The position numbers and the translations under genes are program-made. The notes under the pieces are model-generated. The model was not told the DNA's origin, made no database searches, and saw nothing but the letters and a program-made list of their open reading frames with translations. DNA of 64,000 bases from Bacteroidia bacterium (GTDB taxonomy: Bacteria; Bacteroidota; Bacteroidia; Flavobacteriales; Flavobacteriaceae): contig JAUIBP010000008.1 of the NCBI GenBank assembly GCA_030427735.1, forward strand, positions 97,859 through 161,858, read 5' to 3'. Shown here piece after piece: positions 41,183-47,613 of the stretch. Position 1 is the first letter of the stretch. Every line of letters begins with the position of its first letter.

Positions 41183-41507
41183 AACCCAATTTTTTATTGA
41201 AGCCATTACCAACACCGCCGTTGGTTTTGGCATCTCGTTAGCCGCAACCTTTGTAATATTTCCTGTTTTAGGTATTGCAACCACGCCTAGTAAAAACCTG
41301 TTAATTACGCTGTTTTTCACGGTTATTAGCATAACAAGAGGTTATGTAATACGCAGGTGGTTTAACCAAGATAGTACCAAGGCTAAAAAACTAAGATACC
41401 CAGACGGCAAATTGTATTGGTTGCATTGCTTTGAGTGCGAAAACGACATGCCCGTAGTAGAAGATAAAGACGCGTTTTACTGCTCTAATTGTGGGTTGAA
41501 ACATTAA
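41169..41507 (+). CDS. DUF7220-like membrane protein with zinc-ribbon tail
   Basis: 112 residues. The N-terminal 65 residues contain two membrane helices with TNTAVGFGISLAATFVIFP and FFTVISITRGYVIRRWFN, a pattern known from small phage proteins (DUF7220-like). The remaining residues add a zinc-ribbon: HCFECENDMP and FYCSNCGLKH (two CxxC). The combination may be specific to these phages. Start overlaps the preceding gene by 14 bases. Confidence 0.65.
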   Translation: MTQTKTQFFIEAITNTAVGFGISLAATFVIFPVLGIATTPSKNLLITLFFTVISITRGYVIRRWFNQDSTKAKKLRYPDGKLYWLHCFECENDMPVVEDKDAFYCSNCGLKH

Positions 41508-41530
41508 TAATTTTAAACACTATTTAAAAG

Positions 41531-41767
41531 ATGAAGAAATTTGCAAAATTAATTGACCTAGAAAATAACGAACAAGTATTATTAACTATAGATTACAACG
41601 ATGAGGACGAAATGTATGAGGTCGAAACTAGAACAGATTTTAAAGGCGTTGCTGTAAGTATAAAGTCTGGTTTTTATAAAGAGCAAGATGCTATTGCTCG
41701 ATTAGAAACCTTTTCTGTTGATGATGCAAAGAGGTTTAGAGAAGTGATGTCGCGATTGATGAATTAA
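41531..41767 (+). CDS. Last gene of the early operon, unknown
   Basis: 78 residues, MKKFAKLIDLENNEQVLLTI, acidic, alternating beta/alpha, no motif recognised. A strong bidirectional terminator follows. Confidence 0.6.
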   Translation: MKKFAKLIDLENNEQVLLTIDYNDEDEMYEVETRTDFKGVAVSIKSGFYKEQDAIARLETFSVDDAKRFREVMSRLMN

Positions 41768-41773
41768 TAAAAA

Positions 41774-41814
41774 AATAGGCTAGTGTTTTGCTAGCCTATT
41801 TTTTTTTTTTTTTT
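41774..41814. terminator. Bidirectional terminator: end of early operon / end of antisense cassette
   Basis: AATAGGCTAG (41774-41783) pairs with CTAGCCTATT (41791-41800); 15 T follow and seven A precede. Confidence 0.85.
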
Positions 41815-42373
41815 ATTCTATCTCGGCATTAAATAATTTGTAAATTCTTTTAATAATCATTAGTAGGGTTAATGTAAGGTGAGTAAATAATGTATAAAAA
41901 ACAAAATATAATATGTTAGATATGACTTTGTTGATACTGATCTTTGGAGAACAATAGCCTTTTATATTAATCGGTTTTATTTGGTAGTCTCCAGGAATAA
42001 AATCGTAATTAGCCAAGAATAAAATACCAAGGCAAATTAATGAAATAATTATAGTGTAGTTAACATTGTAAAATGTTTGTTTTACTAATTCTTTTCTGTT
42101 TGCAAGATCTTTTGTTTGATCGGTGCTTTTAGAAAAAGATAGAAGTAGTACTAAAAGGTTTAAAAAAAGTCCAACAAATACGGACAAGCATAAAGTAAAT
42201 AGGTTAAGTAGTTTTTCAGAAGGAGCTCCAGCCCATGTTATAATAACGATACCTATAATTAAAGGAGTGATAAAAAATATGTTTTTATCTTTAGGTATAA
42301 GCTTTCCGTTTGACGTTTTTAATGTGTCATTATGTTTCTGGATGATTTCGAATAAGTTTATTTTAGATTTCAT
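41813..42373 (-). CDS. Cassette membrane protein (four helices)
   Basis: 186 residues from ATG 42373, placed one base after the upstream gene's stop (the longer frame to 42403 would overlap it). Four hydrophobic helices: IFFITPLIIGIVIITWAG, LFTLCLSVFVGLFLNLLVLLLS, YTIIISLICLGILFL, and ILYFVFYTLFTHLTLTLLMI. The N-terminus and the loop between helices 2 and 3 are charged and probably cytoplasmic. Second gene of a two-gene minus-strand unit inside the otherwise + strand early/middle region; GC in a sampled 60-base stretch is 12/60, far lower than phage structural genes. Function unknown; see finding. Confidence 0.75.
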   Translation of the reverse strand: MKSKINLFEIIQKHNDTLKTSNGKLIPKDKNIFFITPLIIGIVIITWAGAPSEKLLNLFTLCLSVFVGLFLNLLVLLLSFSKSTDQTKDLANRKELVKQTFYNVNYTIIISLICLGILFLANYDFIPGDYQIKPINIKGYCSPKISINKVISNILYFVFYTLFTHLTLTLLMIIKRIYKLFNAEIE

Positions 42374-42374
42374 T

Positions 42375-43340
42375 TTAATAAAGTTCCAATTGAAGTTCAT
42401 CAATTAAATTAAAAGCTTCGGTTTCAATTGAATCGAATTCAGAATGTCCAGCAGGGTTAATGTTTACTAAAATATCGTAGTAAGGTCTAAATTTCATTGT
42501 CTCAGAAAGATTTATTACTCTTTTAGAGTTATTATAACGTGAGTCAACTTTTATTGTTGACTTGTCATCAAATCCAACCTGTTTTAATTCTTCAGAAGTA
42601 AAGAAACCACTTTTCTCATTTGCAAATATTTCTAATATCCTTTTTTTAGAATAACCATTTATAAAATTACTTCCTTTGGTTTTTATTTTCAATTCAACAA
42701 TAAAGTCTCTGGACTCGAAGTGGTTTAAGTTATATCTTTCTGCGACATCGTGGGGCAATGAGTTTCTTGATAAGGTAATCGATTTGTAATCACCTTTTGT
42801 TATATAATTTTTAATAATTTCTGTATCTATGAAATTATACACATGTAACCTGTAATCAGGGTATCTGGTGGAAATGAAATCTTTTAAAAATTTTGTAAAA
42901 ACTTGTTTGATGCCTAAAACACCATCTCTTTCTAGAATTAACAAGTTGTCTGTTTTTTTGTTTGACACACATACTAAGAAAAAGAAAGGTTTTTGAACAG
43001 CGTGATTTTTATTGATTTTAAAGACAGGTTTATCATTAGGTTTATTTGAATCTACTACGTTTTCTTCTTTACCATATTTTCCCGTTTCTACAATTCCAGT
43101 TATAGATCTGTATGTAGAATCAATGCTAAAATAACTGGCGTCATCCCCTTCTTTAAATAATTTGAAAACTCTTTTGTTGTTTTCGTCTCGAGGGTATCTG
43201 TCTAAAAAGGGTACAAAGTCATTAAATAAAACATTTAAAAAATCTTCTCCTAAAAAATCAGATAACAAAATTTTCTCTTTCCTTTTTCCTTTTGGTGATA
43301 TATAAAAATTTAAAACTTCTAAGTTTCTTTTTTCAGTCAT
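42375..43340 (-). CDS. Cassette soluble protein of unknown function
   Basis: 321 residues, no membrane segment, no recognised domain. Features: KRKEKILLSDFLGEDFLNVL, a central beta/alpha region with PFFFLVCVSNKKTDNLLILE and RDGVLGIKQVFTKFLKDF, SITLSRNSLPHDVAERY, then SGFFTSEELKQVGFDDKST. The layout (a long soluble protein followed immediately by a small membrane protein, opposite to its surroundings, very AT-rich) is that of phage cargo such as defence or exclusion systems. KwaB-like or other DUF4868-type similarity came to mind from the size and pairing, but I cannot show homology. Confidence 0.7.
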   Translation of the reverse strand: MTEKRNLEVLNFYISPKGKRKEKILLSDFLGEDFLNVLFNDFVPFLDRYPRDENNKRVFKLFKEGDDASYFSIDSTYRSITGIVETGKYGKEENVVDSNKPNDKPVFKINKNHAVQKPFFFLVCVSNKKTDNLLILERDGVLGIKQVFTKFLKDFISTRYPDYRLHVYNFIDTEIIKNYITKGDYKSITLSRNSLPHDVAERYNLNHFESRDFIVELKIKTKGSNFINGYSKKRILEIFANEKSGFFTSEELKQVGFDDKSTIKVDSRYNNSKRVINLSETMKFRPYYDILVNINPAGHSEFDSIETEAFNLIDELQLELY

Positions 43341-43419
43341 TTTGTTGATATTAGAGTTGTGTTTTTGTTTTTAATCAAATAAAAAAGTTATTTTTAATGT
43401 CAGTAAATATACCTTTTAT

Positions 43420-43932
43420 ATGAAAAACCTACTAACCTTATTTTTAATACTAAGCAACCTTTATGTTTTTGCTCAAGATGGTTACAGTCTGCCCGAAAGC
43501 AGTTATAATACCATTTTGCAAAATATAAGCCTAACCGATAGTCTTACGGCACGTACTTATGCCGAACAGTTAGTTAATGCCAATAGCGGTTACCAGTTTT
43601 ACAAAGCAAAACAAAGCAAGCAAACGGCGGTGTTTTATTTCATAGAAAAAGGGCTGTCCGACGAAACCTTAAAGGATCAAGAGGAACTTGGGTGTTCTAA
43701 ATGCATGCGTGTAATGTTTTCAACTTATAACAATCAGTACAAGTTTGAAAGCGTAACTGGAGCTTTAGATAAAATATTACCTATTTGGCAACAGGAATTT
43801 ATACCAAGTGCGACAAACGACCTGGTTAAACAAAATTTCAAGTACAGAGAGGTAAATAACCGCGATACAGGTTTAAAAGTGAGAATGCAACACTCTGGCG
43901 GTGTTTGGACGATTTATAATTGGTCTGTTTAG
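43420..43932 (+). CDS. Prophage secreted protein of unknown function
   Basis: 170 residues with a clear signal peptide (MKNLLTLFLILSNLYVFAQ), no further membrane helix; body with LGCSKCMRVMFSTYN (CxxC) and a beta-rich C-terminus. Located between the antisense cassette and the late genes, where accessory genes often sit. An exported protein made from a prophage suggests an effect on the lysogen's envelope. Confidence 0.65.
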   Translation: MKNLLTLFLILSNLYVFAQDGYSLPESSYNTILQNISLTDSLTARTYAEQLVNANSGYQFYKAKQSKQTAVFYFIEKGLSDETLKDQEELGCSKCMRVMFSTYNNQYKFESVTGALDKILPIWQQEFIPSATNDLVKQNFKYREVNNRDTGLKVRMQHSGGVWTIYNWSV

Positions 43933-43959
43933 GATAAATTCAATTACTAAAGAATAAAA

Positions 43960-44277
43960 ATGAAAAAAGAGCAATTACAAGATATAATTAATCAATTGAA
44001 TAAAACTTATAGTGATTTTTCTGAAGCCTATTTTTACATGACAAAAGGTAAAAACAAACAAATAAGGGATAAGGCTACAAGAGATGTCGAGAGGCTTTTG
44101 AGTTTAGCGAAAATGTGGATAAAAACTTATCCAGATTGTTATGTCTTGTATGTTGGGGAACACTCCAGTGACTTTGATAGAGCTCTTATTTGGGATGAAT
44201 TGTCAAATCCTAGGTACTTTAAAACCGATATCCCCAAATACATCGAAAAGTTAAAAAGGAAAGTAGAAACGTTATAA
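43960..44277 (+). CDS. Prophage protein of unknown function
   Basis: 105 residues, 27 bases after the secreted protein gene; Lys/Asp-rich helices (KEQLQDIINQLNKTYSDF; DKATRDVERLLSLAKMWI), no motif recognised. A terminator follows. Confidence 0.6.
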   Translation: MKKEQLQDIINQLNKTYSDFSEAYFYMTKGKNKQIRDKATRDVERLLSLAKMWIKTYPDCYVLYVGEHSSDFDRALIWDELSNPRYFKTDIPKYIEKLKRKVETL

Positions 44278-44292
44278 TATTCAACATTTAGA

Positions 44293-44320
44293 AACCACTC
44301 CTAAGCGAGTGGTTTTTTTA
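44293..44320 (+). terminator. Terminator after the accessory pair
   Basis: AACCACT (44293-44299) pairs with AGTGGTT (44308-44314), then T-run. Confidence 0.8.
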
Positions 44321-44347
44321 TTGGTAAAAATTAGTTAAGTTTGTTTG

Positions 44348-44398
44348 ATGGAATTCGCGAGTAACATCAAGAACACTTCATCATTAGAGGCTCTTTAA
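44348..44398 (+). CDS. Possible 16-codon leader peptide
   Basis: ATG at 44348 reads MEFASNIKNTSSLEAL and a stop at 44396-44398. It follows the promoter-like TAAGTTTG at 44336-44343 by 4 bases, and its last codons form the left arm of the terminator at 44389-44410. The gap 44278-44446 holds nothing else. Confidence 0.35.
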   Translation: MEFASNIKNTSSLEAL

Positions 44399-44410
44399 GA
44401 GCCTTTTTTT
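44389..44410 (+). terminator. Terminator/attenuator-like hairpin before the HTH-like gene
   Basis: GGCTC (44389-44393), loop TTTAA, GAGCC (44399-44403), then seven T. Overlaps the end of the short leader frame. Confidence 0.75.
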
Positions 44411-44411
44411 A

Positions 44412-44442
44412 TTGCCCCATGTTAATATTTTGGTTATGTTTG
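44412..44442 (+). promoter_or_regulatory. Promoter of the small HTH-like gene
   Basis: TTG at 44412-44414 and TATGTTTG at 44435-44442, 20 bases apart; the ATG at 44447 is only 4 bases on, so the mRNA is likely leaderless. Confidence 0.6.
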
Positions 44443-44446
44443 TATT

Positions 44447-44692
44447 ATGACAAAGCGTCAGTCCCAACAGCTCGGCATCCAGAAAAACAAATTACTACGT
44501 TACCAAAAAGTTCTCGACTATTACAACGAGGTTAAGAACGACGATATACCTACTACCGTAATTTGGCGCAAATACATATACCCGAAATTTGCCATTTCCA
44601 GAACTACCCTTTACGAGATCCTGGGCACACCTGTAGTTAAACAGCTTAAAGACATTCAGGCTATAGAAGATAGCCAAATGCGCATGTTTTAA
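44447..44692 (+). CDS. Small HTH-like protein, candidate late-gene regulator
   Basis: 81 residues, basic N-terminus (MTKRQSQQLGIQKNKLLRYQ) and a helix-turn-helix-like segment (TTVIWRKYIYPKFAISRTTL, about 37-56). In Mu, the activators Mor and C sit just before the late genes; this gene has the corresponding place before the leftward structural block and its own promoter. The motif match is by eye, so the regulator role is inference. Confidence 0.6.
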   Translation: MTKRQSQQLGIQKNKLLRYQKVLDYYNEVKNDDIPTTVIWRKYIYPKFAISRTTLYEILGTPVVKQLKDIQAIEDSQMRMF

Positions 44693-44747
44693 CACTACTC
44701 AAAGTTTGTCAAACAACACGTCATGCTTGAACGTGGTGAGTGGTGTT
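44691..44747. other. Imperfect hairpin between convergent genes
   Basis: AACACTACTC (44691-44700) pairs with GAGTGGTGTT (44738-44747) with one G-U, and CACGT (44717-44721) with ACGTG (44731-44735) inside. It covers both stop codons; no U-run, so a weak or mRNA-stabilising structure. Confidence 0.4.
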
Positions 44748-45201
44748 AAACATTCGTCATACCCATACTATAAACCACCGTATATTCCTGGACACCGTCG
44801 TCGCGTTTTACACGCGTAAATCCTGTGCGGGTTAGGGTTCCTGTGTTGGTGGTAGGTCGCCAACCCTGTAATAATTTATGAATGTCTTCTTGTAGTTCCC
44901 AAATATTAAAGGCTGTGTCTTTTTGTAATTGTGGGGCGCGACCGCTACTATTGGTTAGTTTTAGGTTAGCAATGGTTAAGCTTACCAAGGTGTTTGCCGT
45001 TTGGCGGTTTTTGGGCGTAGCTGTTTTGTCGATGCCGATATTCTCAAACTGCCCGTTAGTTATGTCTATCAATACACAAGGCCATTGTACAGGAAAATTA
45101 GGGCTGTAGTAATCCAATTGCCCCCAATCTTCATCAACGTATTTTATCGTGTTTAAACTCGCTATTTTATCCTGAATGCTTTTAATTACTGGCTCAATCA
45201 T
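44746..45201 (-). CDS. Phage gp37-like tail/neck protein
   Basis: 151 residues, beginning MIEPVIKSIQDKIASLNTIK, with KYVDEDWGQLDYYSPNFPV and FPVQWPCVLIDITNGQF, the pattern I associate with small head-tail joining/tail-terminator proteins of Mu-like phages (gp37/DUF1834-like). Last gene of the leftward structural block. Assignment is by position and size. Confidence 0.6.
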   Translation of the reverse strand: MIEPVIKSIQDKIASLNTIKYVDEDWGQLDYYSPNFPVQWPCVLIDITNGQFENIGIDKTATPKNRQTANTLVSLTIANLKLTNSSGRAPQLQKDTAFNIWELQEDIHKLLQGWRPTTNTGTLTRTGFTRVKRDDGVQEYTVVYSMGMTNV

Positions 45202-45215
45202 AAAATTTTGTTTTT

Positions 45216-45242
45216 GTCACCCTGAGCGAAGTCGAAGGGTCA
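45216..45242. repeat. Short palindromic dispersed-type repeat inside the phage
   Basis: GTCACCCTGAGCGAAGTCGA then AGGGTC: hairpin arms ACCCT/AGGGT and CGAAG..CTTCG-like core. I recognise this word (or its reverse, starting TTCGACTTCGCTCAGGGTG) as one dispersed many times in Bacteroidota genomes. It also provides the stop codon of the next gene. Confidence 0.5.
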
Positions 45243-45788
45243 TGGTTTTAAATTGTTTTTAATATGTTGTTCTACCTCTTTAAGGTTTATATCTACTATT
45301 TTGCGTATATGTAAATCTACCTGCGGATGCCAACCAATAAACTGGCGTTGGTCGACCGTCATTTTTGCACCCACTTTTTGCAAGGCTAAGGCTTTCCATT
45401 GGGCGGCTTCGTCTTGTAACCTTCGGTTGCGTTGGGTGTTGGCCGCCCGTTTGCTTTTAACATTGTATAGTACACCGCCAGCAGCTTTATAATACATTGC
45501 CCAAAAAAAGCGTTTCATTTTTTCGGTAACAATTAGCTCACCGCCTTCATTATGCAAACTCATGTAAGGTAAATTACTGGACCAGGTAATTTGTCCGGTT
45601 ACAGATTTACTTTTAATACTTCTACGTCCGCGACCTGTTCGCAACATCATGGAACCCAGCGAGTTTTTAAGCTTGGTTTGTGGCCACTCTCTATCAAAGA
45701 ACGCCTTACGCTCAAAGTTACGGTCAAACTCTTGGCTAAGCTGTACTTTAACGTCTTTGGTGATGTTATTTAAAAAATCCTTATACAT
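45240..45788 (-). CDS. Virion morphogenesis protein (Mu gpG-like)
   Basis: 182 residues. Conserved family pattern: FDREWPQTKLKNSLGSMMLRTGRGRRSIKSK (motif LRTGRGRRSI), ITWSSNLPYMSLHNEGGEL (about 88-104). The Mu G/phage virion morphogenesis family acts in tail assembly or head-tail joining. It lies between the gp37-like gene and the MuF protein. Confidence 0.8.
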   Translation of the reverse strand: MYKDFLNNITKDVKVQLSQEFDRNFERKAFFDREWPQTKLKNSLGSMMLRTGRGRRSIKSKSVTGQITWSSNLPYMSLHNEGGELIVTEKMKRFFWAMYYKAAGGVLYNVKSKRAANTQRNRRLQDEAAQWKALALQKVGAKMTVDQRQFIGWHPQVDLHIRKIVDINLKEVEQHIKNNLKP

Positions 45789-45801
45789 GTTTTAAAATTT
45801 G

Positions 45802-45809
45802 TATATTTG
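45802..45809 (+). promoter_or_regulatory. Promoter element of the small antisense gene
   Basis: TATATTTG, matching TAnnTTTG, five bases before the ATG at 45815, so probably a leaderless transcript opposite to the surrounding late block. Confidence 0.6.
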
Positions 45810-45814
45810 TGATT

Positions 45815-46054
45815 ATGGACGTATTAAAACGCGATTTAAGAACTACTACTATTTTTGACCTTACAGATGATGTTAAAATCATTCGTGAGGAATTTGGTAT
45901 TGAGTTTACTAAAGACGAATACATCCAAATAGCCAGTATTGAAACCCGTATTAAAGATCTTTTAGACTTCGCAGATCTTACCGAAAATATAAAACTTAAA
46001 AGCGCCATCCAGAACGCATACAAAAGCGAGTTATCGTCTTTTGGTTTTGAGTAA
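45815..46054 (+). CDS. Small acidic protein opposite to the late block; candidate immunity/antitoxin
   Basis: 79 residues, MDVLKRDLRTTTIFDLTDDV, acidic, all-helical, with the end SELSSFGFE. It runs against the structural genes, has its own TATATTTG element, and its 3' end overlaps the 3' end of the MuF-metallopeptidase gene by 24 bases. The helical IIREEFGIEFTKDEY segment superficially recalls acyl carrier proteins but lacks the DSL serine. Being next to the toxin-like domain it may be its immunity protein; not proven. A GTG start two codons earlier is possible. Confidence 0.65.
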   Translation: MDVLKRDLRTTTIFDLTDDVKIIREEFGIEFTKDEYIQIASIETRIKDLLDFADLTENIKLKSAIQNAYKSELSSFGFE

Positions 46055-47590
46055 TTCTTTATTCGCATTTAAGTAAGTTTTATAGTGTTCTTCGGAACTT
46101 CTTAATCCGTAAGAAATTAAAGATCTTACATTATTTTTATTAAGCTTATAAGGGGTGTTGTCTGCAATAGCATTTATTAATCCTTCGGCTTGTATCTGGT
46201 AGTTCTCATTAATTAAGTGTTTTTCTACAGCATTAATAATTTTGGTTCTATCCCCCTTTACAAAGTCAATTAACGCATCGTAGTTTCTAACCATGGTATT
46301 GTACCCCGTATTAGTACGATTGTTCATTAATACTTTGTTTTCTAAGTTTCCGCCAAGGTTCTTTAAAAAGTCAGGAAGGCGTTTTCTGCTAATAAACTCG
46401 TTAGCCAGTTCCATGTACCTTACCTGTAATGTAGTCATACGTACATTGCCCACTTTGTTGCTGTTGTGTAGTATTTCGTGGTGCATGGTAGATAAGGCTG
46501 TTTCTTGCTCTAGTGTAGTTTTTAATCCTTTTTTAATATGGTTAATGCCTTCTCTTACCTGGTCCATAATTGGCTTTTTTAAATACACATCGCCTTCCAT
46601 GTAGGTGTATCCGTTAACGCCTCTTTTAGTAGTTGTTTTTATATGTTTAAAACCCTTAGCGAAATAATGTGGATGTTGCTTTGCAAAATCCGCAAAGTGC
46701 TGGTTTACATCTGCTGTAGTTTTAAGCTCCTTTATATTTAGCTTTTGGGTAGCTGCTTTGGCTTTTTTTGCGCCCACAACTTTGTTATACGGATGATCGG
46801 GCGGAAACACCACTTTTTGTTTTCCTGCATTAAACCTAAATATCTCCAGTTTGTTTTTACCGTTCTTGCCTACTTGGGTCGTGGCTTTTTCGCCACGTTT
46901 TAGAGCTTCTTTAGAGTCGGATATCTCTGCTAATTCTTTTAGAACCTGAACAGCCGTACAGCGACACCGCCAACCTAGAGTAGGCAGATACTTATCCCAA
47001 AACGGATCGTCCTTGGGTAAGGTAATACCGTGTAACGCTTCGTGGCTGTCTCTTACTTTGTCGTCCGCTGCCGTGCGGTATTGTAAGTAATACCGATTAC
47101 TATCGCTAAAATTATCCCAACGTTCTGCCATTTGCACGCTACCAACTGCAAAATCGTATTCAGCCTCTAGATAATTTTCGTTGTAATTGCTTTTTATACT
47201 TGCAACGTCTTTACTGAAGGTTGCAAAGCTTTTCACGGTTTTATCCTCGGTGAGTAATAGTCTGGACGCTTCAAACAGCTGGGCATGTGTTTTTAACCCC
47301 GAAAACAAAAACACGTCGTTTTCTAGGCTTTCCAACATTTTAGGCGACATATCATTATCTTTAAACGCTCTGGATAGAATACCATTGGTTTCAAAAATAA
47401 GATCCTGGTACGCTTCCACCTCGTTTAAATCGTTTGGGTGGTAACTGCCTTTTTTATGCAGGGCTTTATAGGCGTTTTCGGCAGCTTTTAAAAGATTTTT
47501 AAAAGGGTTTGCAGCAAGATTTAAAACTTCGGTTTGGTGCTTGCATGTGTCGCACTGGCAATCGTACAGAAAATCTAAACGGGTATGCAA
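46031..47590 (-). CDS. MuF-type minor head protein with C-terminal metallopeptidase-like domain
   Basis: 519 residues. N-terminal half is the Mu gpF/SPP1 gp7 head-morphogenesis domain: YRTAADDKVRDSHEALHGIT (about 171-190), FWDKYLPTLGWRCRCTAVQ (198-215). After a linker (about 270-300) a second domain holds MEGDVYLKKPIMDQV and MHHEILHN, an HExxH zinc-binding motif (His371, Glu372, His375), with Glu394/Glu398 in RYMELANEF as possible third ligand, the arrangement of zincin peptidases. MuF proteins with C-terminal toxin domains, packaged in the head and injected, are known. N-terminal CQCDTC may bind metal. Follows the portal gene by 23 bases. Confidence 0.82.
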   Translation of the reverse strand: MHTRLDFLYDCQCDTCKHQTEVLNLAANPFKNLLKAAENAYKALHKKGSYHPNDLNEVEAYQDLIFETNGILSRAFKDNDMSPKMLESLENDVFLFSGLKTHAQLFEASRLLLTEDKTVKSFATFSKDVASIKSNYNENYLEAEYDFAVGSVQMAERWDNFSDSNRYYLQYRTAADDKVRDSHEALHGITLPKDDPFWDKYLPTLGWRCRCTAVQVLKELAEISDSKEALKRGEKATTQVGKNGKNKLEIFRFNAGKQKVVFPPDHPYNKVVGAKKAKAATQKLNIKELKTTADVNQHFADFAKQHPHYFAKGFKHIKTTTKRGVNGYTYMEGDVYLKKPIMDQVREGINHIKKGLKTTLEQETALSTMHHEILHNSNKVGNVRMTTLQVRYMELANEFISRKRLPDFLKNLGGNLENKVLMNNRTNTGYNTMVRNYDALIDFVKGDRTKIINAVEKHLINENYQIQAEGLINAIADNTPYKLNKNNVRSLISYGLRSSEEHYKTYLNANKELLKTKRR

Positions 47591-47613
47591 TGCCCCAAAA
47601 TAAGCTTTGGGGC

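Noticed and set aside
41813..43340. Direct labelling of the cassette as a Kiwa system
   Set aside because: Gene sizes fit, but gene order is reversed and I could not show sequence homology; kept as an unknown.
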